From: Bacteroidota bacterium
Lineage (GTDB): Bacteria > Bacteroidota > Bacteroidia > Chitinophagales > Chitinophagaceae
NCBI GenBank assembly: GCA_023396345.1
Contig: JAEWWO010000171.1
Span: 1-7,467 of the forward strand
Direction: 5' to 3'
Length of the DNA: 7,467 bases
Positions 1 to 5,624 of this stretch are shown here, piece by piece. The notes under the pieces were generated by a model that saw only the letters and a program-made list of their open reading frames with translations, did not search any database and was not told the origin of the DNA. Within the stretch, counting starts at the first letter, position 1. The number at the start of each line of letters is the position of its first letter. A program made the translations under genes and the position numbers.

Positions 1-2
1 AT

Positions 3-119
3 CTATAGATGCTCTGTTAACCACCAATTTAATAAAGAATAAATAAGATGAAATCCGAAAAAAGAAAGAATATATAATGTGATTAATTTTTTAAACTCTT
101 TACTTAATTTAATTTTCAT
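3..119 (-). CDS. Possible small single-pass membrane peptide, 38 aa
   Basis: Reading the minus strand from an ATG at 117-119 gives 38 codons ending in TAG at 3-5. The peptide has a basic start (MKIKLSKEFKKL) followed by a continuous hydrophobic and aromatic stretch of about 22 residues (ITLYILSFFGFHLIYSLLNWWL) and a short polar tail. That is the layout of a one-helix inner-membrane protein. It lies downstream of mtaB on the same strand, beyond the palindrome at 153-199, with an A-rich leader and no Shine-Dalgarno sequence. Its frame is closed upstream by a TAA, so this ATG is the natural start. I recognise no family. AT-rich DNA easily yields short Phe/Leu/Ile-rich frames by chance, so this is only a candidate. 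Confidence 0.3.
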   Translation of the reverse strand: MKIKLSKEFKKLITLYILSFFGFHLIYSLLNWWLTEHL

Positions 120-152
120 TTTACAGGATTTTTATAAATAGTAACTCATAAG

Positions 153-199
153 CATCTACAACCTTGTCAAGGTTTTAAACCTTGACAAGGTTGTAGGTG
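153..199. repeat. Double palindrome / REP-like hairpin downstream of mtaB
   Basis: Bases 156-175 and 177-196 are perfect 20-bp inverted arms around a single T at 176. The pairing extends to 153/199 with one G-T mismatch (155/197). Each arm contains its own 15-bp palindrome: AACCTTG-T-CAAGGTT at 160-174 and AACCTTG-A-CAAGGTT at 178-192. The DNA or RNA could therefore fold as one long hairpin or as two small ones. It starts 6 bp past the mtaB stop codon. No T-tract follows on either side, so it is not a standard intrinsic terminator, although it may slow polymerase or protect the mRNA 3' end. The regularity suggests a dispersed intergenic repeat rather than a gene-specific site; this is inferred, not searched. 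Confidence 0.85.
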
Positions 200-205
200 A
201 GTTCT

Positions 206-1474
206 TCAAATCTTCCAGTCCATAATCTCGTTTACACATTCTTGTTTATAAGGTACACTTACACGAATATAATTATCCGTATAACCTTCCATCATACCGT
301 TTTTGTTATGATCTTCAAACAAAACTTTTCTGACAGTTCCTTCAAACTGATGCGTGAAAAGCTGCATTTTTTTATAAGACAGATTGCGCAATATTTTGTT
401 TCTTTCGTGACGAATATTAACCGGAACAATATGGGTAAATTCAAGCGCCTTCGTATTAGGTCGCTCTGAATAAGTAAACACGTGAAAGTAAGAAACATCA
501 AGGTTTGCGAGGAATGTTCTGGTATCTTCAAAGTCTGCATCAGTTTCTTCAGGAAAGCCAACAATTACATCCACACCAATAGCACAATGAGGCATGAGTT
601 CTTTTATTTTTTGTACACGGCTTTCGTATACATCTCGTTTGTATCTTCGGCGCATTAACCCCAGAATTTTATCGCTGCCGCTTTGCAGAGGAATATGAAA
701 ATGCGGCATAAACCGTTTGCTTTGTGCAACAAACTCTATGATTTCATCTGTAAGCAGATTTGGTTCAATAGAAGAAATTCTGTAACGCTCAATGCCTTCA
801 ATTTCATCGAGCTGTTTGATTAATTCCAAAAAGCTTTCTTCTGTTTTTTTATTTCCATCCGGACCTTTTCCAAAGTCTCCGAGATTCACACCCGTAAGGA
901 CAACCTCTTTTACATTATCGTCAGATGCAAGTATATGCACGTTGGCAATTACATTTTCAATACTATCGCTTCTGCTTTTTCCTCTTGCCATAGGAATGGT
1001 GCAAAATGCGCAGGTATAATCGCAGCCATCCTGCACTTTTAAGAAAGTACGTGTGCGGTCGTTAAGGGAATAAGAGGCGTTGAAGCCACTCACTTCTTCA
1101 ATCTCACAGCTGGAAATTTTTGCAGAATCGCCTTTGGCAAGTTCTTTTAAATGTTTGGATATATTAAATTTTTCAGCTGCACCCAAAACTAAATCCACGC
1201 CCGGAATTTCTGCGATTTCTTTAGGTTTTAGTTGGGCATAGCAACCTGTAATTACCACTAAACTCTCAGGCGATTTTCTTTGAATACGTCGTACTATTTG
1301 TCTGCATTCCTTATCGGCATTATCTGTTACAGAACATGTATTGATTACATACACATCAGCCAGATCATCAAACTCTTTTTTCTCAAACCCGTCAGCCTCC
1401 AGCATTCTGGAAAGGGTAGAGGTTTCAGAATAATTTAATTTGCATCCTAATGTATGAAAAGCTACTGTCTTCAA
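206..1474 (-). CDS. mtaB: tRNA-t6A37 methylthiotransferase MtaB (radical SAM)
   Basis: The 422-residue enzyme adds a methylthio group to N6-threonylcarbamoyladenosine at position 37 of tRNAs reading ANN codons, giving ms2t6A. It is cytosolic and uses two [4Fe-4S] clusters and S-adenosylmethionine. The N-terminal methylthiotransferase domain (about 1-110) carries the three expected cysteines C11 (HTLGCKLN), C47 (NTCSVT) and C78 (TGCYAQ). The radical SAM domain has C151, C155 and C158 in CDYTCAFC, followed by the GVNLGD and VDVIVGFPEET motifs. Residues from about 378 form a TRAM-like RNA-binding tail. The start codon is TTG at 1472-1474: the frame upstream closes with TAA at 1487-1489 and has no ATG, and MKTVAFHTLGC is where the family normally begins. 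MtaB fits better than MiaB or RimO because of the N-terminal CKLNYSET sequence and the overall length. It is the last gene of a same-strand run and ends just before the palindrome at 153-199. Confidence 0.95.
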   Translation of the reverse strand: MKTVAFHTLGCKLNYSETSTLSRMLEADGFEKKEFDDLADVYVINTCSVTDNADKECRQIVRRIQRKSPESLVVITGCYAQLKPKEIAEIPGVDLVLGAAEKFNISKHLKELAKGDSAKISSCEIEEVSGFNASYSLNDRTRTFLKVQDGCDYTCAFCTIPMARGKSRSDSIENVIANVHILASDDNVKEVVLTGVNLGDFGKGPDGNKKTEESFLELIKQLDEIEGIERYRISSIEPNLLTDEIIEFVAQSKRFMPHFHIPLQSGSDKILGLMRRRYKRDVYESRVQKIKELMPHCAIGVDVIVGFPEETDADFEDTRTFLANLDVSYFHVFTYSERPNTKALEFTHIVPVNIRHERNKILRNLSYKKMQLFTHQFEGTVRKVLFEDHNKNGMMEGYTDNYIRVSVPYKQECVNEIMDWKI

Positions 1475-1493
1475 GATTTTATTTTTTTAATTT

Positions 1494-1542
1494 CAAATTG
1501 TAAATTGTAAATTGTAAATTGCAGATTACAGATTACAGATTA
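1494..1542 (-). repeat. Heptamer array at the 3' side of the four-helix-bundle gene
   Basis: Seven head-to-tail 7-bp units cover 1494-1542. On the plus strand there is one CAAATTG, three TAAATTG and three CAGATTA. Read on the minus strand these are three TAATCTG, then three CAATTTA, then CAATTTG, all fitting YAATYTR. The first unit on the minus strand begins with the TAA stop codon of the four-helix-bundle gene (1540-1542), so the array starts exactly where that gene ends. The junction at 1515-1528 matches 12 of 14 bases of the inverted copy at 1919-1932. Confidence 0.85.
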
Positions 1543-1914
1543 TTTAGATTGGTATTTTTTTAAATAATTTATAAATCCCGAAAGTTGTTTACTGATTGAT
1601 AAACATTTTTCATTTAATAAATTATACTGCTCCAAGGTAATGTATCTTAATGATTCTGCTATCTTTAATTGTGTTCTTAATTCTCCGCTTGAGCCTTTAG
1701 CTATTTGCAGAAAATATATAAATTGATTTTTTGAATCTCTTTCAAATCCGTCGGCAATATTAGATGGAATAGAAATGGCAGATTTTCTTATTTGTTCTCT
1801 GAGTACAAAATCTTTATTTAATTTTTCGGATAAAGTATTTTGATAAATTGTAATACTCAATTCTATGGATTCTTTCCAAACCTGTAAATCTTCAAATCTT
1901 TTTACAGAATTCAT
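1540..1914 (-). CDS. Four-helix-bundle protein, 23S rRNA intervening-sequence (S23/TIGR02436) family
   Basis: This is a complete 124-residue member of the small four-helix-bundle family first seen inside 23S rRNA intervening sequences of Leptospira and structurally related to the Avd accessory protein of diversity-generating retroelements. Family signatures are intact: FEDLQVWKES near the N-terminus (7-16), the central segment LREQIRKSAISIPSNIADGFER (38-59), and FLQIAKGSSGELRTQL (68-83), with a final amphipathic helix ending in a basic tail. A basic surface and nucleic-acid binding are expected for the family, but the cellular role of solitary copies is unknown. It starts at ATG 1912-1914, 36 bp after the asparaginase stop, and its stop codon lies in the heptamer array 1494-1542. 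A related array lies just upstream in the opposite orientation. There is no rRNA around it and no reverse transcriptase or variable repeat, so it is neither an rRNA intervening sequence nor a retroelement accessory gene here. Confidence 0.9.
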   Translation of the reverse strand: MNSVKRFEDLQVWKESIELSITIYQNTLSEKLNKDFVLREQIRKSAISIPSNIADGFERDSKNQFIYFLQIAKGSSGELRTQLKIAESLRYITLEQYNLLNEKCLSISKQLSGFINYLKKYQSK

Positions 1915-1950
1915 TTTCTAATTTGCAATTTGTATTTTCTTATTTTCAAT
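1915..1950 (+). repeat. Heptamer-type repeat at the 5' side of the four-helix-bundle gene
   Basis: The whole 36-bp gap between the asparaginase stop and the four-helix-bundle start is made of degenerate 7-bp units (AATTTGC, AATTTGT, ATTTTCT, TATTTTC, AATTCAT). The clearest part, TAATTTGCAATTTG at 1919-1932, is the inverted counterpart of 1515-1528 (12 of 14 bases after reverse complementing) and nearly equals 3971-3984 and 3992-4005 (13 of 14 each, same strand). The array decays towards the asparaginase side. Confidence 0.65.
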
Positions 1951-2439
1951 TCATTTTATTTCTTCAAACACTCCTGTCTGTTTATTTTTTACCACATTAT
2001 TCCAGTTGAAATATCTTCCGTTCATAGCTACATAAATTCCGGGAGGCAAGGTTTGTACAAAAGCAAAAGCACTGCCGAGGTTAAACAAGCCATCAGAGCT
2101 GCCAAACTTAATAGGAATCATAGCTCCGGTAAGTACAATGGTTTTATTGATGTTTTCTTTAGCCAGATATTGTGCGGTCACTGACATGGTATCTGTACCA
2201 TGTGTGATAACAATTTTATTTTCTTCACAGCTTTTGCACTGACTGGCTATGAGTTGTCTGTCGCTGTCAGTCATTTTAAGACTATCAACCATCATCAACG
2301 TTCTTATCTCCACATCTAAACGGCTTCTGCCCAAATCAAGCAGGTCGTGCATATGCGTATCATTAAAATATAATTCACCTGTAAGTTCATTATATTCTTT
2401 GTCGAATGTGCCGCCTGTAACAAATACTCTTATTTGCAT
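1951..2439 (-). CDS. Short single-domain L-asparaginase-like protein
   Basis: The 162-residue protein equals only the N-terminal catalytic domain of bacterial type I/II asparaginases, which are normally about 330-350 residues. Visible active-site elements are T11 in TGGTFD (the nucleophile position), H80-T84 in HGTDT with T82/D83 matching the second catalytic Thr-Asp pair, the core TGAMIP segment, and K151 in NNVVKN, aligning with Lys162 of E. coli AnsB. The C-terminal domain, which lends residues to the neighbouring subunit's active site in full-length enzymes, is absent. No remnant of it is visible downstream before mtaB, so this looks like a natural short form rather than a fresh truncation. 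Asparagine or another amide is the likely substrate, but activity is unproven. No signal peptide is seen, so it is probably cytosolic. It starts 25 bp after the mgtE stop and is probably co-transcribed with mgtE. Confidence 0.85.
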   Translation of the reverse strand: MQIRVFVTGGTFDKEYNELTGELYFNDTHMHDLLDLGRSRLDVEIRTLMMVDSLKMTDSDRQLIASQCKSCEENKIVITHGTDTMSVTAQYLAKENINKTIVLTGAMIPIKFGSSDGLFNLGSAFAFVQTLPPGIYVAMNGRYFNWNNVVKNKQTGVFEEIK

Positions 2440-2464
2440 TTATGAAAAAAATTGATTGAAAAAA

Positions 2465-3871
2465 TTACAGCAATGTTCCTTTTAAAAACATATATGCCGT
2501 AGAGAAATAAATAATAATTCCTGTAACGTCTACCAGCGTTGATACAAAAGGTGCAGAAGAAACAGCAGGGTCAGCACCGAATCTTTTTAAAAGCAAAGGA
2601 AGCATAGAACCTGTAACCGATCCCCACAAAACTACCCAAACAATTGAAAAGCCTACCACCAAGGCTATCAGCATCCAGTGTTCGCCGTAATCATCAGGGA
2701 TAATTCCCTGCGCCATTAAGAAATGTGCAATGGCAATTCTGAAAAAAGCTATTACACCTAATATCGCACCAAGCGTAAGACCACTCAATATTTCTCTGCG
2801 CATTACACGCCACCAGTCATTCAAAGAAACATCGCCCACAGCCATTGCCTGAATAATTAAGGTTGATGCCTGAGAACCACTGTTTCCGCCACTTGCAATA
2901 ATCAGCGGCAGGAAAATGGCTAATACAGTAGCTTTGGAAATTTCGTCTTCAAAATAAGACATGGCAGATGCTGTAAGCAATCCGCCAAGAAATAAAACAA
3001 TCAGCCAGACCACACGTTTTTTTATCAACTCAAAAAATGGTGTGTCTAAATAAGGCTCGTCCAACGCTTCGGTACCACCCACTTTCTGCATGTCTTCACT
3101 AAACTCTTCACTCGTTACCCAAAGGATATCATCAATGGTAACAATTCCCAACAAAATATTATTATCATCTGTTACCGGCAAAGCCACACGGTTATTCATT
3201 CTGAACACTTCTCCTGCTTGTTCCTGATCATCATTAACATTCAGGGAAATAATTCTCCCATCAGTGAAATCTTCTACCTTAGTGCCCGGTGCTGCAAGTA
3301 TCAAATCTCTGATTCTGAAGTCATCAACCAGCTCTCCGTTTTTATCAACAACATATATCACATCAATTGTTTCGGAGTTTCGGGCAACTTTTCTGATAGT
3401 TTCAAAAACTCTTTCAACGGTGTAATCCGGATGTACCCATACATAATCAGGCGTCATTAAACGCCCCACACTTTCTTCGGGATAGCCAAGCATGCGCAGG
3501 GTAATACGCACCTCATCGTAACGCATCAGTTTCAATAAATCACGCAACGCTTTTTTGGGTAAATCTTCCAGAAAATCTACACGGTCATCCGGAGGTAATT
3601 CATTCAGTAGTTCAGCTGTTTTAATTGGCGGTAATTCCTGAATGACTTCTTTCTGTTCAGCAAAATCAAGCATCTTAAACACACTGGCAGAGCGGTGTAT
3701 AGACATAAGACGAATGATTTCGCTGATATGCTCAGGAAATTGTTCAGCAATTTCTACTACATCGCTGATATTCTGATCGTCTAAAAAATCTTTGATTTTA
3801 AGCTTATCGCCTTCATTCCAAAGGCGCTCAAACTCTTCAATCAGGATTATTTCTTCTAAGTCTGCGCTCAT
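2465..3871 (-). CDS. mgtE: Magnesium transporter MgtE
   Basis: This 468-residue inner-membrane Mg2+ channel has the full MgtE architecture. Residues about 1-130 form the helical N domain, with repeats of the LPPxxxxELLNELPPDDRVDFLEDLP kind at 80-105. Two CBS domains follow (about 137-255, starting GRLMTPDYVWV), and then a membrane part with five predicted helices from about 286. The pore signature LPLIIASGGNSGSQAST spans 321-337, and the last helix region carries DPAVSSAPFVSTLVDVTG with D448 in the place of the selectivity-filter aspartate (D432 in Thermus thermophilus). In the family, Mg2+ binding between the N and CBS domains closes the pore, giving feedback control. The start is ATG 3869-3871, and a -7 element at 3902-3909 implies a leader of only about 25 nt, too short for an M-box riboswitch. 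It heads the minus-strand run to the asparaginase gene. Confidence 0.96.
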   Translation of the reverse strand: MSADLEEIILIEEFERLWNEGDKLKIKDFLDDQNISDVVEIAEQFPEHISEIIRLMSIHRSASVFKMLDFAEQKEVIQELPPIKTAELLNELPPDDRVDFLEDLPKKALRDLLKLMRYDEVRITLRMLGYPEESVGRLMTPDYVWVHPDYTVERVFETIRKVARNSETIDVIYVVDKNGELVDDFRIRDLILAAPGTKVEDFTDGRIISLNVNDDQEQAGEVFRMNNRVALPVTDDNNILLGIVTIDDILWVTSEEFSEDMQKVGGTEALDEPYLDTPFFELIKKRVVWLIVLFLGGLLTASAMSYFEDEISKATVLAIFLPLIIASGGNSGSQASTLIIQAMAVGDVSLNDWWRVMRREILSGLTLGAILGVIAFFRIAIAHFLMAQGIIPDDYGEHWMLIALVVGFSIVWVVLWGSVTGSMLPLLLKRFGADPAVSSAPFVSTLVDVTGIIIYFSTAYMFLKGTLL

Positions 3872-3901
3872 TCAGTAATTTTATAACTTAATATTGATGC
3901 G

Positions 3902-3909
3902 CAAAATTA
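3902..3909 (-). promoter_or_regulatory. Candidate Bacteroidota -7 element for mgtE
   Basis: The minus strand reads TAATTTTG, a full match to the Bacteroidota -7 consensus TAnnTTTG, about 30 bp upstream of the mgtE ATG. No convincing -33 TTG was found at the usual spacing. The DNA upstream of it is the repeat array 3915-4006. Confidence 0.5.
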
Positions 3910-3914
3910 CAATT

Positions 3915-4006
3915 TTAATGTGATAATGTGTTAATGTGACAATGTGGAATTTGGTAATTTGACAATGTGATAATTTGCAATCTGTAATTTATAATTTGCA
4001 ATTTTT
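3915..4006 (+). repeat. Gene-less heptamer/octamer array between mgtE and the GH109-like gene
   Basis: About twelve head-to-tail 7- or 8-bp units fill this stretch. Octamers come first (TTAATGTG, ATAATGTG, TTAATGTG, ACAATGTG), then mixed units (GAATTTG, GTAATTTG, ACAATGTG, ATAATTTG), and then heptamers (CAATCTG, TAATTTA, TAATTTG, CAATTTTT). The last part holds two copies of the 14-mer shared with the arrays beside the four-helix-bundle gene (3971-3984 and 3992-4005, each 13 of 14 to TAATTTGCAATTTG). It begins 5 bp past the mgtE -7 element. No coding frame here looks real. Confidence 0.8.
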
Positions 4007-4028
4007 AATTACCTATCTGTTTATCAAC

Positions 4029-4057
4029 AAAAAAAGCAGCCTTAGAAAAGACTGCTT
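4029..4057 (-). terminator. Rho-independent terminator of the GH109-like gene
   Basis: On the minus strand, 28 bp past the stop codon, AAGCAG at 4052-4057 (complement) pairs with CTGCTT at 4034-4039. After one mismatch, three further pairs close a 4-nt loop. The stem is followed by a run of seven T (plus-strand A at 4029-4035, partly within the stem). This is a standard intrinsic terminator that insulates mgtE from read-through. Confidence 0.85.
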
Positions 4058-4085
4058 CGTGTATAGGTGTTTTAGTTTAATAATC

Positions 4086-5522
4086 TTAGTCAGCAAAATG
4101 GAATTTATAGCCATTTACTTTTTGCCAGCCGCCTCTTGTAAAGTCAGGAATTTCTACTGGTGCACTTCCGTTCTCAATAGAAATTGCAGTTAACTCTGTT
4201 AAGCATGACCATTCCGCCATATCATATACATCCATATCTAATGGAAGACCATTTCTCATACAATAGATAAGTCTGTAATCCATGATATAATCCATACCAC
4301 CGTGTCCGCCGACTTTTTTAGCTGTTTCTTCAATTTCTTTCAGAATGCGTGGTTTATATTTTTCCATCAATTGTTTTTTTACATCCTCAGAAACAAAACT
4401 ATGTGCATTTAAATTTTCGTGGTTAGTAACAGCAGTTTTGTTATCTTCTGTAGGTCTTAACAGATAACCTTCTTTCAGGTATTTATTAGCAAAACCGTTG
4501 GTTCCTGAAATTTGATACATACGTGAGTAAGGTCTTGGGGATACCACATCGTGCTGAATTTGCATAGTTTTACCTTTTTCAGTACGGATCATAGTCATAG
4601 TGTGGTCTCCGTTTGCAAATGATTCGGGTTCCTGACCAAACATTTTTTTCCATGCATTTGGTCCGCCAACAGCTTTAGTATCCATAGAAACAAGATAATT
4701 CATTTTATCTCCTCTGTGAATATTCATAACCTGACAAACAGGTCCTATGCCGTGGGTAGGATATACATCTCCTTTGTGTTCTTTGTTATATTCTAATCTC
4801 CAGTTTTCCCAGTAAGCTCCCCAGAAATCTTCCAGATTGTGAATGTATGCACCTTCACCATGTAAAACTTCGCCGAATAAACCTTGCTGAGCCATATTTA
4901 ATGTGGTAATTTCAAAGAAATCGTACACACAGTTTTCAAGCATCATACAATGTTTGCGGGTTTTTTCAGACATATCAATCAAAGCCCAGATGTCTTTCAT
5001 ATTCATAGCAGCCGGCACTTCAATAGCTACGTGTTTTCCTTTTTCCATAGCATACAATGCCATTGGCACGTGGTGTTTCCAGTCGGTTGCAATGTAAACC
5101 AAATCAATATCAGGTCTGTCGCACAATTGTTTCCATGCATCTAAAGAACCGTTGTATTCTGTAGCTTTAGGCTTGCCTGCTTTTTCAAGAATTTTTTGTG
5201 TTTTAGCTGTATTGGCAGGAACTACGTCGCAAAGTGCTTTAATTTCAGTACCCGGTATATGTGTAAATCTTTCCACAGCACCCGGTCCGCGCATACCTAA
5301 GCCAATGAAACCAACTCTAACTACATCCATCTTAGGATTGGTGAGGTTGATAACATCTGTCTGTCCCGGAGCTCTTTTCGGAACCGGAAGAGAAATCATT
5401 CTGGAGTTAGAAGTAGTTGTTTGATTTGTTTGCGAAGTTTTAGTTGTTTCGCAAGAAGTAAAAACAAGCGCAAGGGAAGCAATTCCCAGCAACATGCTTT
5501 TAAAAGAGAAAGATTGATACAT
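4086..5522 (-). CDS. Lipoprotein Gfo/Idh/MocA oxidoreductase, GH109-like (alpha-N-acetylgalactosaminidase family)
   Basis: This 478-residue protein resembles the GH109 branch of the Gfo/Idh/MocA family, whose founding enzyme in Elizabethkingia meningoseptica removes terminal alpha-GalNAc by an NAD-dependent redox-elimination mechanism. An N-terminal lipoprotein signal (hydrophobic 9-22, VFTSC with lipidated C24) is followed by a Ser/Thr/Gln-rich linker. The Rossmann nucleotide motif GFIGLGMRGPG is at 71-81 and HVAIEVPAAM at 164-173. The GH109-type substrate motif VYPTHGIGP at 253-261 includes the Tyr and His expected in the active site. GGHGGMDYIMD at 405-415 and the closing DVYDMAEW and VEIPDFTRGGW also match the family. 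The anchor places it in the periplasm or outer membrane, consistent with breakdown of glycans. Substrate specificity cannot be read from the sequence, and other Gfo/Idh/MocA activities remain possible. It is a single gene with its own terminator and lies 102 bp after the Fe-S protein gene. Confidence 0.88.
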   Translation of the reverse strand: MYQSFSFKSMLLGIASLALVFTSCETTKTSQTNQTTTSNSRMISLPVPKRAPGQTDVINLTNPKMDVVRVGFIGLGMRGPGAVERFTHIPGTEIKALCDVVPANTAKTQKILEKAGKPKATEYNGSLDAWKQLCDRPDIDLVYIATDWKHHVPMALYAMEKGKHVAIEVPAAMNMKDIWALIDMSEKTRKHCMMLENCVYDFFEITTLNMAQQGLFGEVLHGEGAYIHNLEDFWGAYWENWRLEYNKEHKGDVYPTHGIGPVCQVMNIHRGDKMNYLVSMDTKAVGGPNAWKKMFGQEPESFANGDHTMTMIRTEKGKTMQIQHDVVSPRPYSRMYQISGTNGFANKYLKEGYLLRPTEDNKTAVTNHENLNAHSFVSEDVKKQLMEKYKPRILKEIEETAKKVGGHGGMDYIMDYRLIYCMRNGLPLDMDVYDMAEWSCLTELTAISIENGSAPVEIPDFTRGGWQKVNGYKFHFAD

Positions 5523-5558
5523 ATTAATTTCTATTTAATTTTACAAAAAATAATAGTG

Positions 5559-5566
5559 TAAAGTTA
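5559..5566 (-). promoter_or_regulatory. Weak -7 element candidate for the GH109-like gene
   Basis: The minus strand reads TAACTTTA, which matches TAnnTTTG in seven of eight positions, 36 bp upstream of the ATG. A GTTTTT lies near the expected -33 position but is not a clean TTG. It is the best promoter-like site in this gap. Confidence 0.3.
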
Positions 5567-5608
5567 CGAATAACCGCTCTGAAAAACAGGTAATACGAAA
5601 AAAGGAAT

Positions 5609-5618
5609 CAAACGTTTG
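5609..5618. promoter_or_regulatory. LacI-family-like operator palindrome
   Basis: CAAACGTTTG is a perfect 10-bp palindrome with a central CpG. On the minus strand its context CGCAAACGTTTG resembles the core of PurR/LacI-family operators. It lies 7 bp past the stop of the Fe-S protein gene and about 87 bp upstream of the GH109-like start, just upstream of the candidate promoter. No LacI-family regulator gene is in the window. Chance occurrence of a 10-bp palindrome is possible. Confidence 0.3.
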
Positions 5619-5624
5619 CGAACT

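Noticed and set aside
1..46. End of a plus-strand gene entering from the left (open frame to TAA at 44-46)
   Set aside because: Only about 14 codons are visible and no family feature can be recognised, so it cannot be supported.
792..1019. Plus-strand frame of 75 codons inside mtaB (and similar frames opposite mgtE, the GH109-like and Fe-S genes)
   Set aside because: These are antisense shadows of well-supported genes with no recognisable protein features.
1540..1914. Diversity-generating retroelement accessory gene (avd)
   Set aside because: The fold family is related, but no reverse transcriptase, template repeat or variable repeat is in the window.
1951..2439. Asparaginase split by insertion of the four-helix-bundle gene
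   Set aside because: No C-terminal asparaginase coding sequence lies on the far side (1475-1539 is repeat, then mtaB), so the gene was not simply interrupted at this site.
3872..3914. M-box Mg2+ riboswitch ahead of mgtE
   Set aside because: The leader predicted from the -7 element is only about 25 nt, and upstream DNA is a simple repeat array with no complex fold.
3915..4006. Direct repeats that might suggest a CRISPR array
   Set aside because: Units are only 7-8 bp, adjoin each other without unique spacers, and no cas gene is present.
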